A stretch of DNA of 64,000 bases from Candidimonas humi. Lineage in GTDB: Bacteria > Pseudomonadota > Gammaproteobacteria > Burkholderiales > Burkholderiaceae_B. Below are positions 40,007 through 51,425 of the stretch, in pieces. The DNA lies in assembly GCF_019166065.1 (NCBI RefSeq), contig NZ_JAHTBN010000008.1, positions 1-64,000 of the forward strand, in the 5' to 3' direction. The position numbers and the translations under genes are program-made. The first letter of the stretch is position 1. Each line of letters begins with the position of its first letter. Under the pieces are notes generated by a model. The model was not told where the DNA came from. It saw nothing but the letters and a program-made list of their open reading frames with translations, and did no database searches.

Positions 40007-40723
40007 CTAGATACTGCGGCGAACCAAAAGTTCCTTGATCTTGCCGATCGCAGCCGACGGATTCAGGCCCTTCGGACACACGTCCGCACAGTTCATGATG
40101 GTGTGGCAGCGGAACAGGCGGTATGGATCCTCGAGGTTGTCCAGGCGATCTTCCGTCGCTTCGTCGCGGCTGTCGGCGATAAAACGATAAGCCTGCAGCA
40201 GGCCGGCAGGGCCGACGAACTTGTCGGGATTCCACCAGAAGGACGGGCAAGCGGTCGAACAGCAGGCGCACAAAATGCATTCATACAGGCCGTTGAGTTC
40301 CTCACGGGCCTCGGGGCTCTGCAGGCGCTCTTTTTCGGGCGGCGGCTGGTCGTTGATGAGGTAAGGCTTGATCGAGTGGTACTGATTGAAGAAGTGCGTC
40401 ATGTCGACGATGAGGTCGCGCACCACGGGCAGGCCCGGCAGCGGCCGCAGGACGATGGGTTCCTTCAGTTCGCGCAGGTTGGTGATGCACGCCAGGCCGT
40501 TCTTGCCGTTGATGTTCATGGCGTCGGAGCCGCACACGCCCTCGCGGCACGAACGGCGCAGCGCCAGGCTGTCGTCGACGTCGTTCTTGATGCGCAGGAT
40601 GGCGTCCAGCAGCATCTTGTCGGTGGGTTCCAGCTCGACCTCGAGCTTCTGCATATACGGACGTTCGTCCTTGTCGGGATCGTAACGGTAGATCTCGAAT
40701 TTCACTTTGCGTTTTTCGCTCAT
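40007..40723 (-). CDS. sdhB: Succinate dehydrogenase iron-sulphur subunit
   Basis: Carries electrons from SdhA to quinone through three clusters. 2Fe-2S ligands in SCREGVCGSDAMNINGKNGLAC, 4Fe-4S and 3Fe-4S ligands in CILCACCSTACPSFWW and CHTIMNCADVCPKGLNP. 238 aa. 13 bp downstream of sdhA. Confidence 0.97.
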   Translation of the reverse strand: MSEKRKVKFEIYRYDPDKDERPYMQKLEVELEPTDKMLLDAILRIKNDVDDSLALRRSCREGVCGSDAMNINGKNGLACITNLRELKEPIVLRPLPGLPVVRDLIVDMTHFFNQYHSIKPYLINDQPPPEKERLQSPEAREELNGLYECILCACCSTACPSFWWNPDKFVGPAGLLQAYRFIADSRDEATEDRLDNLEDPYRLFRCHTIMNCADVCPKGLNPSAAIGKIKELLVRRSI

Positions 40724-40736
40724 TTCAGTGTCCTGC

Positions 40737-42512
<1,776 letters not shown>

Positions 42513-42515
42513 GGC

Positions 42516-42899
42516 TCAGAGACTCCAGAGAATTTTTGCGAAAAAGACGACGGACCCGACCAGCCACAGCGCGGTCAGGACTTCCAGCAGCAGCCTCACG
42601 CCGGCCGGCTTGGCGTAGTCCATCCAGATGTCGCGCACGCCTATCCATGCGTGCCAGGCCAGGGACATGAAGGCCAGCGTGGCGAGCAACTGCCCCAGGG
42701 GTATCGCAAAGAAGTGGAAGGTGAATATGTGGCGCCAGCTCTGGAAGTCGAGGCTGGGCGAGAAGATGATGGACAGGATGAGGATCAGGGTATAGACCGC
42801 CATGATGATGGCGGTCATGCGCTGGACCAGGAAGTCGCGCGAACCGTAATGGGCGCCTACGACCAGGCGATGCGTGCCGATGCGTTCTTGTGAGGCCAT
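42516..42899 (-). CDS. sdhD: Succinate dehydrogenase membrane anchor SdhD
   Basis: 127-aa three-helix anchor forming the quinone and haem b site with SdhC. Helices at about 28-48, 58-80 and 100-122. HAWIGVRDIWMDY matches the conserved segment with the quinone-site Asp-Tyr pair. One base separates it from sdhC. Confidence 0.93.
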   Translation of the reverse strand: MASQERIGTHRLVVGAHYGSRDFLVQRMTAIIMAVYTLILILSIIFSPSLDFQSWRHIFTFHFFAIPLGQLLATLAFMSLAWHAWIGVRDIWMDYAKPAGVRLLLEVLTALWLVGSVVFFAKILWSL

Positions 42900-42900
42900 A

Positions 42901-43314
42901 TTACCAGGCTCCGAAAAGTTTGAGACCGAACACGATGGTCAGAGCCAGGCTGACGCCGAACACGATACCGGCGCTTTTCTGTGCCGTGATCTTGTCGTTG
43001 CCGATATGCAGGTCCAGAGTGAGATAGCGGATGCCGGCGCAGAAATGATGCAGATAACCCCACAACAGCACCAGCAGGACCACTTTACAGGCCGGGTTGG
43101 CGGTGTAGGCCTTCATGGCGGCGAAGGAATCGGGCGAGGTCACGCTCAGTGCGAACAGCGGCAGGATCACCAGAGGCAGACAGAGAAACAATAGCGCCCC
43201 GCTGGCGCGGTGCAGGATTGACGATTTGCCCGCGAGCGGCAGCCGATAGCTCAGGATCTGGGGGATGCTGAGGTTGCGGAACTGCGGACGCGGCTTGGAA
43301 GCTGAGTCGGACAT
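42901..43314 (-). CDS. sdhC: Succinate dehydrogenase cytochrome b556 subunit SdhC
   Basis: 137-aa three-helix haem-anchoring subunit. RPQFRNLSIPQILSYRLPLAGKSSILHRASGALLFL has the conserved SILHRxSG quinone-site motif; LHHFCAGIRYLTLDLH contains the haem-ligand His region. ATG at 43314 chosen; the upstream frame has no family similarity. First gene of the sdh run, 107 bp downstream of the GntR gene, with which it may share transcription. Confidence 0.94.
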   Translation of the reverse strand: MSDSASKPRPQFRNLSIPQILSYRLPLAGKSSILHRASGALLFLCLPLVILPLFALSVTSPDSFAAMKAYTANPACKVVLLVLLWGYLHHFCAGIRYLTLDLHIGNDKITAQKSAGIVFGVSLALTIVFGLKLFGAW

Positions 43315-43421
43315 ATGAGCCTCGGATTTATGACAAGTAACTTTTGGCAAAGAGCAGCCAGTATTTTCGCCGATTGGTGGGGCGGTATCAAATCAGTACG
43401 GCATTGCTGGCAAAACCCTTT

Positions 43422-44192
43422 TCAATTCAAACTGTTTCTGTAATGGAAGTGCTCGGTCAGGTACAAACCCCTGCGCAATTCCATGGGGCGATCCCCGTAG
43501 GTATAGGAAACGCGCTCGACCTGCAGCAGCGGCTCGCCCTCGGGCACCTGCAGCAGTTCGGCGGGTTCGGCCCCCGCGCGCACCGCCTTGATCTTTTCTT
43601 CGGCGCGCACCATGCTCACGCCGAATTCGGACTCGAACAAGGCGTACAAGGGACCGCGATAGCGGGCCAGGGATTCGGCGGTCAGGCCGCGGAATACCGC
43701 GCCCGGCAGCCAGATATCGTCCAGGATCGTGGGCACCTGGTCGAAGGACAGCACGCGGCGCAGATTGACCACGGTCTCGGACATGCGCAAGTCGAGCAGG
43801 CGGGCGACGTCCGGGGCCGACTTGACGCGCCGGCATTCGAGGATGCGGCTGCCGGATACCGGCGGCCTGCCCTCGTCGGGAGTGAGCCGCAGGAAGCGAT
43901 AACGCACCCGCGCCTCATTGTGGGTGGCGACGAAAGTGCCTTTGCCCTGGCGCCGCAGCAGCAGGTTTTCGGCAGCCAGTTCGTCGATGGCCTTGCGCAC
44001 GGTGCCCTGGCTGACCTGGAAGCGCGCCGCGAGATCGAATTCGCTGGGAATCGCTTCGCCCGGCTTCCATTCCCCGCGGTCCAGGCTTTGCAGCAACAGG
44101 CCCTTGATCTGCTGGTACAGCGGGCTGAACGCCGCGCTGCCCGCAGCGCGCGGAGCACCGGGACTGCGATCGGACAAGGGGATGTCTGGCAT
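43422..44192 (-). CDS. GntR/HutC-type regulator, likely of the TCA genes
   Basis: 256 aa. N-terminal GntR winged helix (about 20-90: FSPLYQQIKGLLLQSLDRGEWKPGEAIPSEFDLAARFQVSQGTVRKAIDELAAENLLLRRQGKGTFV) and a C-terminal UTRA ligand domain (about 110-250: RRVKSAPDVARLLDLRMSETVVNLRRVLSFD...GVSMVRAEEKIKAVRAGAEPAELLQVPEGEPLLQVERVSYTY). It lies between sdhCDAB-gltA (same strand, downstream) and mdh (divergent). A 19-bp palindrome in the divergent space recurs upstream of acnB. The effector is unknown; a TCA metabolite such as citrate is plausible by location. ATG at 44192 chosen since the upstream frame reads through the operator. Confidence 0.88.
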   Translation of the reverse strand: MPDIPLSDRSPGAPRAAGSAAFSPLYQQIKGLLLQSLDRGEWKPGEAIPSEFDLAARFQVSQGTVRKAIDELAAENLLLRRQGKGTFVATHNEARVRYRFLRLTPDEGRPPVSGSRILECRRVKSAPDVARLLDLRMSETVVNLRRVLSFDQVPTILDDIWLPGAVFRGLTAESLARYRGPLYALFESEFGVSMVRAEEKIKAVRAGAEPAELLQVPEGEPLLQVERVSYTYGDRPMELRRGLYLTEHFHYRNSLN

Positions 44193-44270
44193 TGTTGCGG
44201 GAAGTGGGCGCAAGACCCGTCGTGGAGAACGTCCGCCATTTTCGCACGTAGCGGCGCTCCTGTCTAACAC

Positions 44271-44289
44271 TCTTATATAAGATATAAGA
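44271..44289. promoter_or_regulatory. Palindromic operator candidate A (GntR-mdh space)
   Basis: TCTTATATAAGATATAAGA is an 8-3-8 inverted repeat in the divergent space between the GntR gene and mdh. The identical 19 bases occur upstream of acnB. GntR-family operators are short AT-rich palindromes of this kind. It would mediate autoregulation and control of mdh. Confidence 0.7.
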
Positions 44290-44293
44290 ATGG

Positions 44294-44309
44294 TTGACGT
44301 TAACGTCAA
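44294..44309. promoter_or_regulatory. Perfect 16-bp palindrome next to operator A
   Basis: TTGACGTTAACGTCAA is fully self-complementary and begins four bases after operator A, on the mdh side. It does not resemble operator A, so a second regulator is likely. TTGACG could also double as a -35 element for either direction. Confidence 0.55.
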
Positions 44310-44522
44310 TTTCCACTAATCTTCGCTGATGCGGGCCTGCCTCGCGGGCGGCGTGCGCGCGGCCTCGGCGCCCCGGGCGCCCGGACCTCGCTCCGGGCAC
44401 GGGCGAGCCGCCGCGCAACTCGCGTCCCGGCCCGCATTGCCGGCCGCCCCGCGCCATTGCAAAGGATTAAACTGTCGGGTGATTTTTCTTCATCCTTCAC
44501 CCTCATCAACCGGAGATTGTTC

Positions 44523-45512
44523 ATGTCCAAACCCGCCCTGCGCGTCGCCGTCACCGGCGCAGCCGGCCAGATCGGTTACGCCCTGCTGTTCCGCATCGCC
44601 TCCGGCGAAATGCTAGGCAAGGACCAGCCCGTCATCCTGCAACTGCTGGAAATCCCCGACGAAAAAGCCCAGAAGGCGCTCAAGGGCGTCATGATGGAAC
44701 TCGACGACTGCGCCTTCCCGCTGCTGGCCGGCATGACCGCGCACAGCGATCCGCGCGAAGCCTTCAAGGACGCCGACGTGGCCCTGCTGGTGGGTGCCCG
44801 CCCCCGCGGCCCCGGCATGGAGCGCAAGGACCTGCTGCACGTCAACGCCCAGATCTTCACCGCCCAGGGCAAGGCCCTGAACGACGTGGCCAGCCGCAAC
44901 GTCAAGGTGCTGGTGGTCGGCAACCCCGCCAACACCAATGCCTACATCGCCATGAAGTCGGCGCCCGACCTGCCTTCCAAGAACTTCACCGCCATGCTGC
45001 GCCTGGACCACAACCGCGCGCTGTCGCAACTGGCGGCCAAGTCGGGCAAGGCCGTGGCCGACATCGAAAAGCTGATCGTCTGGGGCAATCACTCGCCCAC
45101 CATGTACCCCGACTACCGCTACGCCACCGTCGGCGGCCAGAGCCTGGCCAAGCTGATCAACGACGACAAGTGGAACCGCGAAACCTTCATCCCCACCGTG
45201 GGCAAGCGCGGCGCCGCCATCATCGACGCGCGCGGCCTGTCCTCGGCCGCCTCGGCCGCCAATGCCGCCATCGACCATGTGCACGACTGGATCCTGGGCA
45301 GCAACGGCAAGTGGGTCACCATGGGCGTGCCCTCCGACGGTTCCTACGGCATCCCCGAAGGCATCCTGTACGGTGTGCCGGTCACCACCGTCAACGGCGA
45401 ATACACCCGGGTCACCGGCCTCGAGATCGACGCCTTCTCCCGTGAACGCATGGATTTCACCCTGAAGGAACTGCTCGAAGAGCGCGACGGCGTGAAGGAC
45501 CTGCTGAAGTAA
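44523..45512 (+). CDS. mdh: Malate dehydrogenase
   Basis: Interconverts malate and oxaloacetate with NAD. 329 aa of the cytosolic-eukaryotic-like type common in betaproteobacteria: [39 protein letters not shown] (active-site loop), [12 protein letters not shown], and catalytic His in [14 protein letters not shown] at 44523 with GGAG upstream. A leader of about 210 bp separates it from the operators. Followed by its own terminator. Confidence 0.97.
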   Translation: MSKPALRVAVTGAAGQIGYALLFRIASGEMLGKDQPVILQLLEIPDEKAQKALKGVMMELDDCAFPLLAGMTAHSDPREAFKDADVALLVGARPRGPGMERKDLLHVNAQIFTAQGKALNDVASRNVKVLVVGNPANTNAYIAMKSAPDLPSKNFTAMLRLDHNRALSQLAAKSGKAVADIEKLIVWGNHSPTMYPDYRYATVGGQSLAKLINDDKWNRETFIPTVGKRGAAIIDARGLSSAASAANAAIDHVHDWILGSNGKWVTMGVPSDGSYGIPEGILYGVPVTTVNGEYTRVTGLEIDAFSRERMDFTLKELLEERDGVKDLLK

Positions 45513-45527
45513 AGCAACAGCAAGCGC

Positions 45528-45554
45528 AAAGGCCCGGCAGCGGGCCTTTGTTTT
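45528..45554 (+). terminator. Rho-independent terminator of mdh
   Basis: AAAGGCCCG pairs with CGGGCCTTT over a four-base loop and is followed by GTTTTAT, 15 bp after the stop. Confidence 0.9.
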
Positions 45555-45777
45555 ATATCCTCCGGGGCGAGCTGCCCCGAAGGGCGCGACGCCCAGGCGC
45601 CGGCGCGGCAGGCCTCGGGCCGGCCGCGTTCACGGCCGCCGCGACACGGCGGCAAGGCGCCGCGACCGCGCGGCAAGGAGCACTCGGCCGCAAGGCCGCG
45701 CGGCCCCGGCCACGGCCCCAAGACGGCAGCCCCGCGCATCAAAACGGATTCCATCGACCTTTCCAGGAGTTTGAGAC

Positions 45778-46956
45778 ATGGCCAGCAAAGCAACGAAGAC
45801 CCCCACCCCCGCTCCCGCACCCGCTTTCAAGCCCAAGAAATCCGTCGCGCTATCGGGCGTGGCGGCCGGCAACACCGCACTGTGCTCGGTGGGCCGCAGC
45901 GGCAACGACCTGCACTACCGCGGCTACGACATCCTCGACCTGGCCGACACCTGCGAATTCGAGGAAATCGCCCACCTGCTGATCCACGGCAAGCTGCCGA
46001 CCAAGGCCGAACTGGCAGCCTACAAGCAGAAGCTGCGCAAGCTGCGCGGCCTGCCCGCCGAACTACAAAGCGCGCTGGAAGCGCTGCCGGCGGCCAGCCA
46101 CCCCATGGACGTGATGCGCACCGCCGCCTCCGTGCTGGGCTGCATCTTGCCCGAGAAAGACAATCACAACGCGCCCGACGCGCGCGACATCGCCGACCGC
46201 CTCATGGCCAGCCTGGGTTCGGCGCTGCTGTACTGGTACCACTACAGCCACAACGGCCGCATCATCGACGTGCAGACCGACGACGACAGCATAGGCGGCC
46301 ATTTCCTGCACCTGCTGCACGGCACCGAGCCGAGCAACGACTGGGTGCGCGCCATGCACACCTCGCTGATCCTGTACGCCGAGCATGAATTCAATGCCTC
46401 GACCTTCACCTGCCGCGTCATCGCCGGCACCGGCTCGGACATGTATTCGGCCATCGCCGGCGGCATCGGCGCGCTGCGCGGGCCCAAGCACGGCGGCGCC
46501 AACGAAGTCGCCTTCGAAGTGCAAAAGCGCTACGACTCGCCCGACGAGGCCGAGGCCGACATCCGCCGCCGCGTCGAGAACAAAGAAGTCGTCATCGGCT
46601 TCGGCCACCCGGTCTACACCGTTTCCGACCCGCGCAACAAGGTCATCAAGGAAGTCGCCCGCAAGCTCTCGCGCAAGCAAGGCAATACCAAGATGTTCGA
46701 CATTGCCGAGCGGCTCGAGGCCGTGATGTGGGACGCCAAGAAGATGTTCCCCAACCTGGACTGGTTCTCGGCCGTCTCGTACCACATGATGGGCGTGCCC
46801 ACCGCCATGTTCACGCCGCTGTTCGTCATCGCACGCACCGCGGGCTGGTCCGCGCACATCCTCGAGCAGCGCGTCGACAACAAGATCATTCGCCCCACCG
46901 CCAACTACGTGGGCCCGGAAGACCGCAAGTTCGTGCCCATCGAAAAGCGCAAGTAA
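45778..46956 (+). CDS. prpC: 2-Methylcitrate synthase / citrate synthase-type enzyme
   Basis: Condenses propionyl-CoA (or acetyl-CoA) with oxaloacetate. 392 aa, shorter than GltA and of the PrpC type. Conserved parts are [92 protein letters not shown] and [17 protein letters not shown]. An Ala/Pro-rich N-terminal 20 residues is unusual but harmless. GGAG precedes the ATG. 31 bp upstream of prpD. Confidence 0.93.
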   Translation: MASKATKTPTPAPAPAFKPKKSVALSGVAAGNTALCSVGRSGNDLHYRGYDILDLADTCEFEEIAHLLIHGKLPTKAELAAYKQKLRKLRGLPAELQSALEALPAASHPMDVMRTAASVLGCILPEKDNHNAPDARDIADRLMASLGSALLYWYHYSHNGRIIDVQTDDDSIGGHFLHLLHGTEPSNDWVRAMHTSLILYAEHEFNASTFTCRVIAGTGSDMYSAIAGGIGALRGPKHGGANEVAFEVQKRYDSPDEAEADIRRRVENKEVVIGFGHPVYTVSDPRNKVIKEVARKLSRKQGNTKMFDIAERLEAVMWDAKKMFPNLDWFSAVSYHMMGVPTAMFTPLFVIARTAGWSAHILEQRVDNKIIRPTANYVGPEDRKFVPIEKRK

Positions 46957-46987
46957 TTCCAGACCCCGAACCAGGAAACCTCTCTCC

Positions 46988-48439
46988 ATGTCTTCGCATA
47001 TCTCGAACGTGCGGCCCGCGCCCGACCAGGTGCTGGTCGACATCGTCGACTACGTTCTCGACTACAAGATCCAGAGCGATCTGGCCTACGAAACGGCGCG
47101 CAACTGCCTGATCGACACCTTGGGCTGCGGCCTCGAGGCGCTCGAATACCCGGCCTGCCGCAAGCTGCTCGGGCCCATCGTGCAAGGCACCGTGGTGCCC
47201 AACGGCGCCAAGGTGCCGGGTACCCAGTTCCAGCTCGACCCGGTGCAGGCCGCGTTCAATATCGGCGCCATGATCCGCTGGCTCGACTTCAATGACACCT
47301 GGCTGGCCGCCGAATGGGGCCATCCTTCCGACAACCTGGGCGGCATCCTGGCCACCGCCGACTGGCTCTCGCGCACCGCGGTGGCCGCCGGCAAGCCGGC
47401 CCTGAAGATGCGCGACGTGCTCACGGGCATGATCAAGGCGCACGAGATCCAGGGCTGCATCGCGCTGGAAAATTCCTTCAACAAGGTCGGCCTGGACCAC
47501 GTGGTGCTGGTCAAGGTGGCCTCCACCGCAGTGGTTTCGCAGATGCTGGGCCTGACTCGCGACGAGACGCTGAACGCCGTGTCGCTCGCCTGGGTCGACG
47601 GCCAGAGCCTGCGCACCTATCGCCACGCCCCCAACACCGGCAGCCGCAAGAGCTGGGCCGCGGGCGACGCCACCAGCCGCGCCGTGCGCCTGGCGCTGAT
47701 GGCCCGCACCGGCGAGATGGGCTACCCGTCGGTCTTGAGCGCCAAAGTCTGGGGCTTCTACGACGTGCTGTTCAAGGGCCAGCCCTTCAAGTTCCAGCGC
47801 CCCTACGGCAGCTACGTGATGGAAAACGTGCTGTTCAAGATCTCGTTCCCGGCCGAATTCCACTCGCAGACCGCGGTGGAATGCGCCATGCAGATCCACG
47901 ACAAGCTCAAGGCGGCGGGCAAGTCGGCCGACGACATCGCGAAGATCACCATCCGCACGCACGAGGCCTGCATCCGCATCATCGACAAGAAGGGCCCGCT
48001 GAACAATCCGGCCGACCGCGACCACTGCATCCAGTACATGGTGGCCGTGCCGGTGCTCTTCGGCCGCCTGACCGCCGCCGACTACGAAGACTCGGTGGCC
48101 GCCGACCCGCGCATCGATGCGCTGCGCGACAAGATCGTCTGCGTCGAAGACCCGGCCTACACCCGCGACTACCACGATCCGGAAAAGCGCTCGATCGCCA
48201 ATGCCCTGACCGTGGAATTCAAGGACGGCAGCAAGCTCGACGAGATCGTCTGCGAATACCCGATCGGCCACAAGCGCCGCCGCAAGGAAGGCATCCCCCT
48301 GCTCGAAGCCAAGTTCCGCACCAACCTGGCGCGCCAGTTCCCCGCCCGCCAGCAGCAGCGCATCCTCGACGCGTCCCTGGACCAGAAGACGCTCGAGGCC
48401 ATGCCGGTGCACGAGTACGTGGACTTGTACGTCATCTAG
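46988..48439 (+). CDS. prpD: 2-Methylcitrate dehydratase
   Basis: MmgE/PrpD-family dehydratase turning 2-methylcitrate into 2-methyl-cis-aconitate. 483 aa, the full PrpD length. [57 protein letters not shown] (the conserved DxxDT/HPSDN stretch) and [31 protein letters not shown] are typical. It follows prpC directly. No prpB lyase gene lies beside it, and aconitase acnB, which can act on methyl-aconitate, is 3.4 kb downstream. Confidence 0.95.
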   Translation: MSSHISNVRPAPDQVLVDIVDYVLDYKIQSDLAYETARNCLIDTLGCGLEALEYPACRKLLGPIVQGTVVPNGAKVPGTQFQLDPVQAAFNIGAMIRWLDFNDTWLAAEWGHPSDNLGGILATADWLSRTAVAAGKPALKMRDVLTGMIKAHEIQGCIALENSFNKVGLDHVVLVKVASTAVVSQMLGLTRDETLNAVSLAWVDGQSLRTYRHAPNTGSRKSWAAGDATSRAVRLALMARTGEMGYPSVLSAKVWGFYDVLFKGQPFKFQRPYGSYVMENVLFKISFPAEFHSQTAVECAMQIHDKLKAAGKSADDIAKITIRTHEACIRIIDKKGPLNNPADRDHCIQYMVAVPVLFGRLTAADYEDSVAADPRIDALRDKIVCVEDPAYTRDYHDPEKRSIANALTVEFKDGSKLDEIVCEYPIGHKRRRKEGIPLLEAKFRTNLARQFPARQQQRILDASLDQKTLEAMPVHEYVDLYVI

Positions 48440-48522
48440 CCGGGACGCGCCGCGCCCGCGGCCCGGTGTCGGCTATAGTGTCACCGGGCGCCGCGGGCGC
48501 GGCGCATATCGGAAGGAAGCCC

Positions 48523-49875
48523 ATGACCAGACACTACGACTACATTGCGATCGGCGCGGGCAGCGGCGGCATCGCGTCCGTCAACCGCGCCGCAATGTAC
48601 GGCCTGAAATGCGCGCTGATCGAAAGCAAGGAAATCGGCGGCACTTGCGTCAACGTGGGCTGCGTGCCCAAGAAGGTCATGTGGCACGCCGCGCAGGTCG
48701 CCGAGGCGATCCGCGTCTACGGCCCCGATTACGGCTACGACACTACGGTGAACCGTTTCGACTGGGCGCGGCTGGTGCACAACCGCAGCGCCTACATCGA
48801 GCGCATCCACAAGTCGTATGAAACCGGGCTGGACAAGAACAAGGTGGACATGGTCGCGGGCTTCGCGCGCTTCGTCGACGCCCACACCATCGAAGTCGCA
48901 GGCGAGCGCCTGTCGGCCGATCACATCCTGATAGCCACCGGCTGCCGTCCCAGCCGCCCGGACATCCCCGGCGCGGAACACGGCATAGACTCGGACGGCT
49001 TCTTTGCCCTGGATGAAATGCCCAAGCGCACCGCGGTCGTCGGCGCCGGCTATATCGCCGTCGAACTGGCCGGGGTGCTGAACGCGCTGGGCTCCGAGAC
49101 ACATTTGTTCGTGCGCAGGGACATGCCGCTGCGCAGCTTCGATCCGCTGCTGGCCGAAACCCTGGTCGAAGTCATGCAGGCCGAAGGCCCCACGCTGCAC
49201 CGCCAGGCGATCCCGCAGGCCGTGGAAAAGAACGCAGACGGCAGCCTTACGCTGAAGCTGCAGGACGGCGGCAGCCAGACCGTGGACTGCCTGGTATGGG
49301 CGATCGGCCGCGAGCCGGACACATCCGGCCTGGGCCTGGCCGCGGCCGGCGTGACGCTGGACGAACACGGCTACGTCAAGGTCGACAAATACCAGAACAC
49401 CAATGTACCGGGCATCTACGCGGTCGGCGACATCACCGGCCAACTGGAACTGACCCCGGTAGCGGTGGCGGCCGGGCGCCGCCTGTCGGAACGCCTGTTC
49501 AACGGCAGGCTCGACGAGCACCTGGACTACGAAAACGTCCCGACCGTGGTGTTCAGCCACCCGCCCATCGGCACGGTCGGGCTCACAGAGCCCGAGGCCC
49601 GCGCCAAGTACGGCGACGCCGAAGTCAAGGTGTACAAATCGTCATTCACCGCCATGTACACGGCGGTGACCCGGCATCGCCAGCCGGCGCGCATGAAGCT
49701 GGTGTGCGTGGGCAAGGAAGAACGCATCGTCGGCATACACGGCATCGGCTTCGGCATGGACGAAATGCTGCAGGGCTTTGCCGTGGCGCTGAAAATGGGC
49801 GCCACCAAGAAGGACTTCGACGATACCGTGGCGATCCATCCCACGGCGTCCGAAGAATTCGTGACCATGCGCTAG
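48523..49875 (+). CDS. gor: Glutathione-disulphide reductase
   Basis: NADPH-dependent flavoprotein, 450 aa. FAD motif GAGSGG (11-16), redox pair Cys42-Cys47 in [16 protein letters not shown] (the KKVMW continuation is Gor-like, unlike the IPSK of lipoamide dehydrogenase), NADPH motif [19 protein letters not shown] with VRR after it, C-terminal [24 protein letters not shown] precedes the ATG. Reads in the same direction as prpD, 83 bp after it. Confidence 0.93.
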   Translation: MTRHYDYIAIGAGSGGIASVNRAAMYGLKCALIESKEIGGTCVNVGCVPKKVMWHAAQVAEAIRVYGPDYGYDTTVNRFDWARLVHNRSAYIERIHKSYETGLDKNKVDMVAGFARFVDAHTIEVAGERLSADHILIATGCRPSRPDIPGAEHGIDSDGFFALDEMPKRTAVVGAGYIAVELAGVLNALGSETHLFVRRDMPLRSFDPLLAETLVEVMQAEGPTLHRQAIPQAVEKNADGSLTLKLQDGGSQTVDCLVWAIGREPDTSGLGLAAAGVTLDEHGYVKVDKYQNTNVPGIYAVGDITGQLELTPVAVAAGRRLSERLFNGRLDEHLDYENVPTVVFSHPPIGTVGLTEPEARAKYGDAEVKVYKSSFTAMYTAVTRHRQPARMKLVCVGKEERIVGIHGIGFGMDEMLQGFAVALKMGATKKDFDDTVAIHPTASEEFVTMR

Positions 49876-49972
49876 GCGCGGCGGCGCCGGCGGGCTCAGC
49901 GCCCGGACGCGGCGCCGGGCTGGCAGCGCCGCGGCGCCCGCCGGATGCGAGATGCTTCTGCTTCCGCTTGCC

Positions 49973-50320
49973 CTAGTTGCTGACGATGTGCCAGCTTGCG
50001 CCCTTGGCGCCTTCCTCGCGGAAATCCAGGGTGACGGGGTAGTCCTTGCCGCAACCCTGCACTACCCACTGCTCGCTCCAGGTACGAGAACCCGCCGACC
50101 CGGAGGGCTTTTGCATGACGTAGGGTTGATAGCGCTCGGGATTGCTGCAGCCTTCGGAACGGACCTTGGCGGTCACGCCTATCAGGGCGTCGCGAGCCAG
50201 CACCTGGTTGGCATAACTGCCCTTCTCTACCGAGCCAGCGGGAGCGGCGGCGAGGGCGACGCCCGACAGGGCCAGCGACGCTGCCGCGACGACGAACCGG
50301 GTGGGAGAGTTCTTGCGCAT
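49973..50320 (-). CDS. Small exported protein of unknown function
   Basis: 115 aa, not recognised beyond being secreted. Signal peptide MRKNSPTRFVVAAASLALSGVALA, cleaved before APAGSVEK. The mature part has two cysteines (SEGCSNPERYQPYV and VVQGCGKDYPV), probably a disulphide, and ends in EEGAKGASWHIVSN. GGAGG at good spacing before the ATG. It is convergent with gor and divergent from the membrane-protein gene across 296 bp. Similar small periplasmic proteins occur in Bordetella-like genomes without assigned role. Confidence 0.75.
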   Translation of the reverse strand: MRKNSPTRFVVAAASLALSGVALAAAPAGSVEKGSYANQVLARDALIGVTAKVRSEGCSNPERYQPYVMQKPSGSAGSRTWSEQWVVQGCGKDYPVTLDFREEGAKGASWHIVSN

Positions 50321-50499
50321 GGTATGTACCTCCGTTCGAGAGAATGGCCCGGCCGGGGAAGATCCGGCCGGAAATGGCCCGACCGGATCGAGGCCGGCGG
50401 GCTGCGCCCAGCCGGAACGGACCCAGCCGATGCCGGCGCATCCGGAAGCGGCGGCGCGGCGCTCCGCACCGCCATTACAGCGGATCTCAGAAAAGATCC

Positions 50500-50529
50500 T
50501 TGAAAAAACAGTATAGTGTCTCCTATAGG
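50500..50529 (+). promoter_or_regulatory. Candidate promoter of the small membrane protein
   Basis: TTGAAA (50500-50505) and TATAGG (50524-50529) are 18 bases apart. Just upstream, GGATCT/AGATCC form an inverted repeat, and TATAG/CTATA another across the -10. The rest of the space toward the exported protein (50343-50430) is dense in CCGG and GGCC palindromes. Confidence 0.4.
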
Positions 50530-50616
50530 CCGTACAAGGGCCATACACATGCTTTTACAATGCCTCGCGCCTGGCCACAACTCGTTTGCGGCGGGCACGC
50601 CGCCGTAGTCCGCACC

Positions 50617-51009
50617 ATGTCCAACGCCCTCTATTTCTACATACTCCCCATAGTCTTCTGGTTGTTCGTCGCTTGTTTCGTGTCCGCATGCGTTTCGGCG
50701 CTGACGCTGCTGCTGTTCACGCTGCGCAAGACCAACGAGGCATTCCAGCACCCCTACCTCAAAGAGCAGCCGTTCGAGCGCTACTCGTTCTCCATCCGCC
50801 TGTCCATGATCATGGACTACTTCTTCCGCATCTGCTTTCCGCACAGCCAGTTCTGGCTGGTGGGCCAGGCCAACCGGCTGCTGGCGCATGTCGACCCCCA
50901 AAAGATCCCGACCCGCCTCAAATGGCCCGTGGTCGGGCTGTGGGGCGGCTGCTATGTGGGGCTGGTGACGATAATCGTGCTGTGGGCCATGCTGCTGATG
51001 AAGATGTAG
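50617..51009 (+). CDS. Small inner-membrane protein, function unknown
   Basis: 130 aa, not recognised. Two strong hydrophobic segments, about residues 6-35 (IFWLF-type, Ala/Leu/Val-rich) and 105-128 (VVGLWGGCYVGLVTIIVLWAMLL), flank a polar loop with TLRKTNEAFQHPYLKEQPFERYSFSIRLSMIMDYFFRICFPHS. This gives a hairpin topology. No ribosome site is obvious. It lies between the exported protein and an acetyltransferase-like gene. Confidence 0.7.
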   Translation: MSNALYFYILPIVFWLFVACFVSACVSALTLLLFTLRKTNEAFQHPYLKEQPFERYSFSIRLSMIMDYFFRICFPHSQFWLVGQANRLLAHVDPQKIPTRLKWPVVGLWGGCYVGLVTIIVLWAMLLMKM

Positions 51010-51128
51010 CCCGGATGCAGCCAGGCCCCGGGGCACGGCGCCTCGCCGGCGCGCCCGCCTGCGCCGGCGGGGCTCGCGGCCGCGGCACCCGCCACGCACT
51101 CCAACCCCGCGCACTCCCGAGAAATCCC

Positions 51129-51425
51129 ATGAGCCGAAGCATCACGCACAACGCCGCCCGCCATCGCTACGAATACACCGAGGACGGCGTGCTTTGCGTG
51201 CTCGACTACGAACTGCGCGATGCCGGCGCCACCATGGCGATCCTGCACACCGGCGTGCCCGCGGCAGTCGGCGGGCGTGGCGTGGCCGGCGAGCTTACCC
51301 GCGCCGCCCTGGACGACGCGCGCTCGCGCGGCCTGAAAGTCCTGCCCCTGTGCAGCTACGCGGCCGCATGGATCGCGCGCCACCCCGACTATCGAGACCT
51401 GGTCGGGCCCGCCGCCGGCCGTTGA
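51129..51425 (+). CDS. Small GNAT-like acetyltransferase (YidJ/COG2388 type)
   Basis: 98 aa, matching the minimal GNAT family of COG2388. The acetyl-CoA-binding part is GRGVAGELTRAALDDARSRGLKVLPLCSYAAAWIARHPDYRDLV, and the N-terminal half has the short strand pattern RYEYTEDGVLCVLDYELRDAGATMAILHTGVP. Substrate unknown. 119 bp after the membrane protein, 412 bp before acnB. Confidence 0.8.
   Translation: MSRSITHNAARHRYEYTEDGVLCVLDYELRDAGATMAILHTGVPAAVGGRGVAGELTRAALDDARSRGLKVLPLCSYAAAWIARHPDYRDLVGPAAGR

Noticed and set aside
48523-49875. Second dihydrolipoyl dehydrogenase for this flavoprotein
   Set aside because: The redox motif continues KKVMW and the Arg pair after the second nucleotide fold suggests NADPH, both Gor-like.
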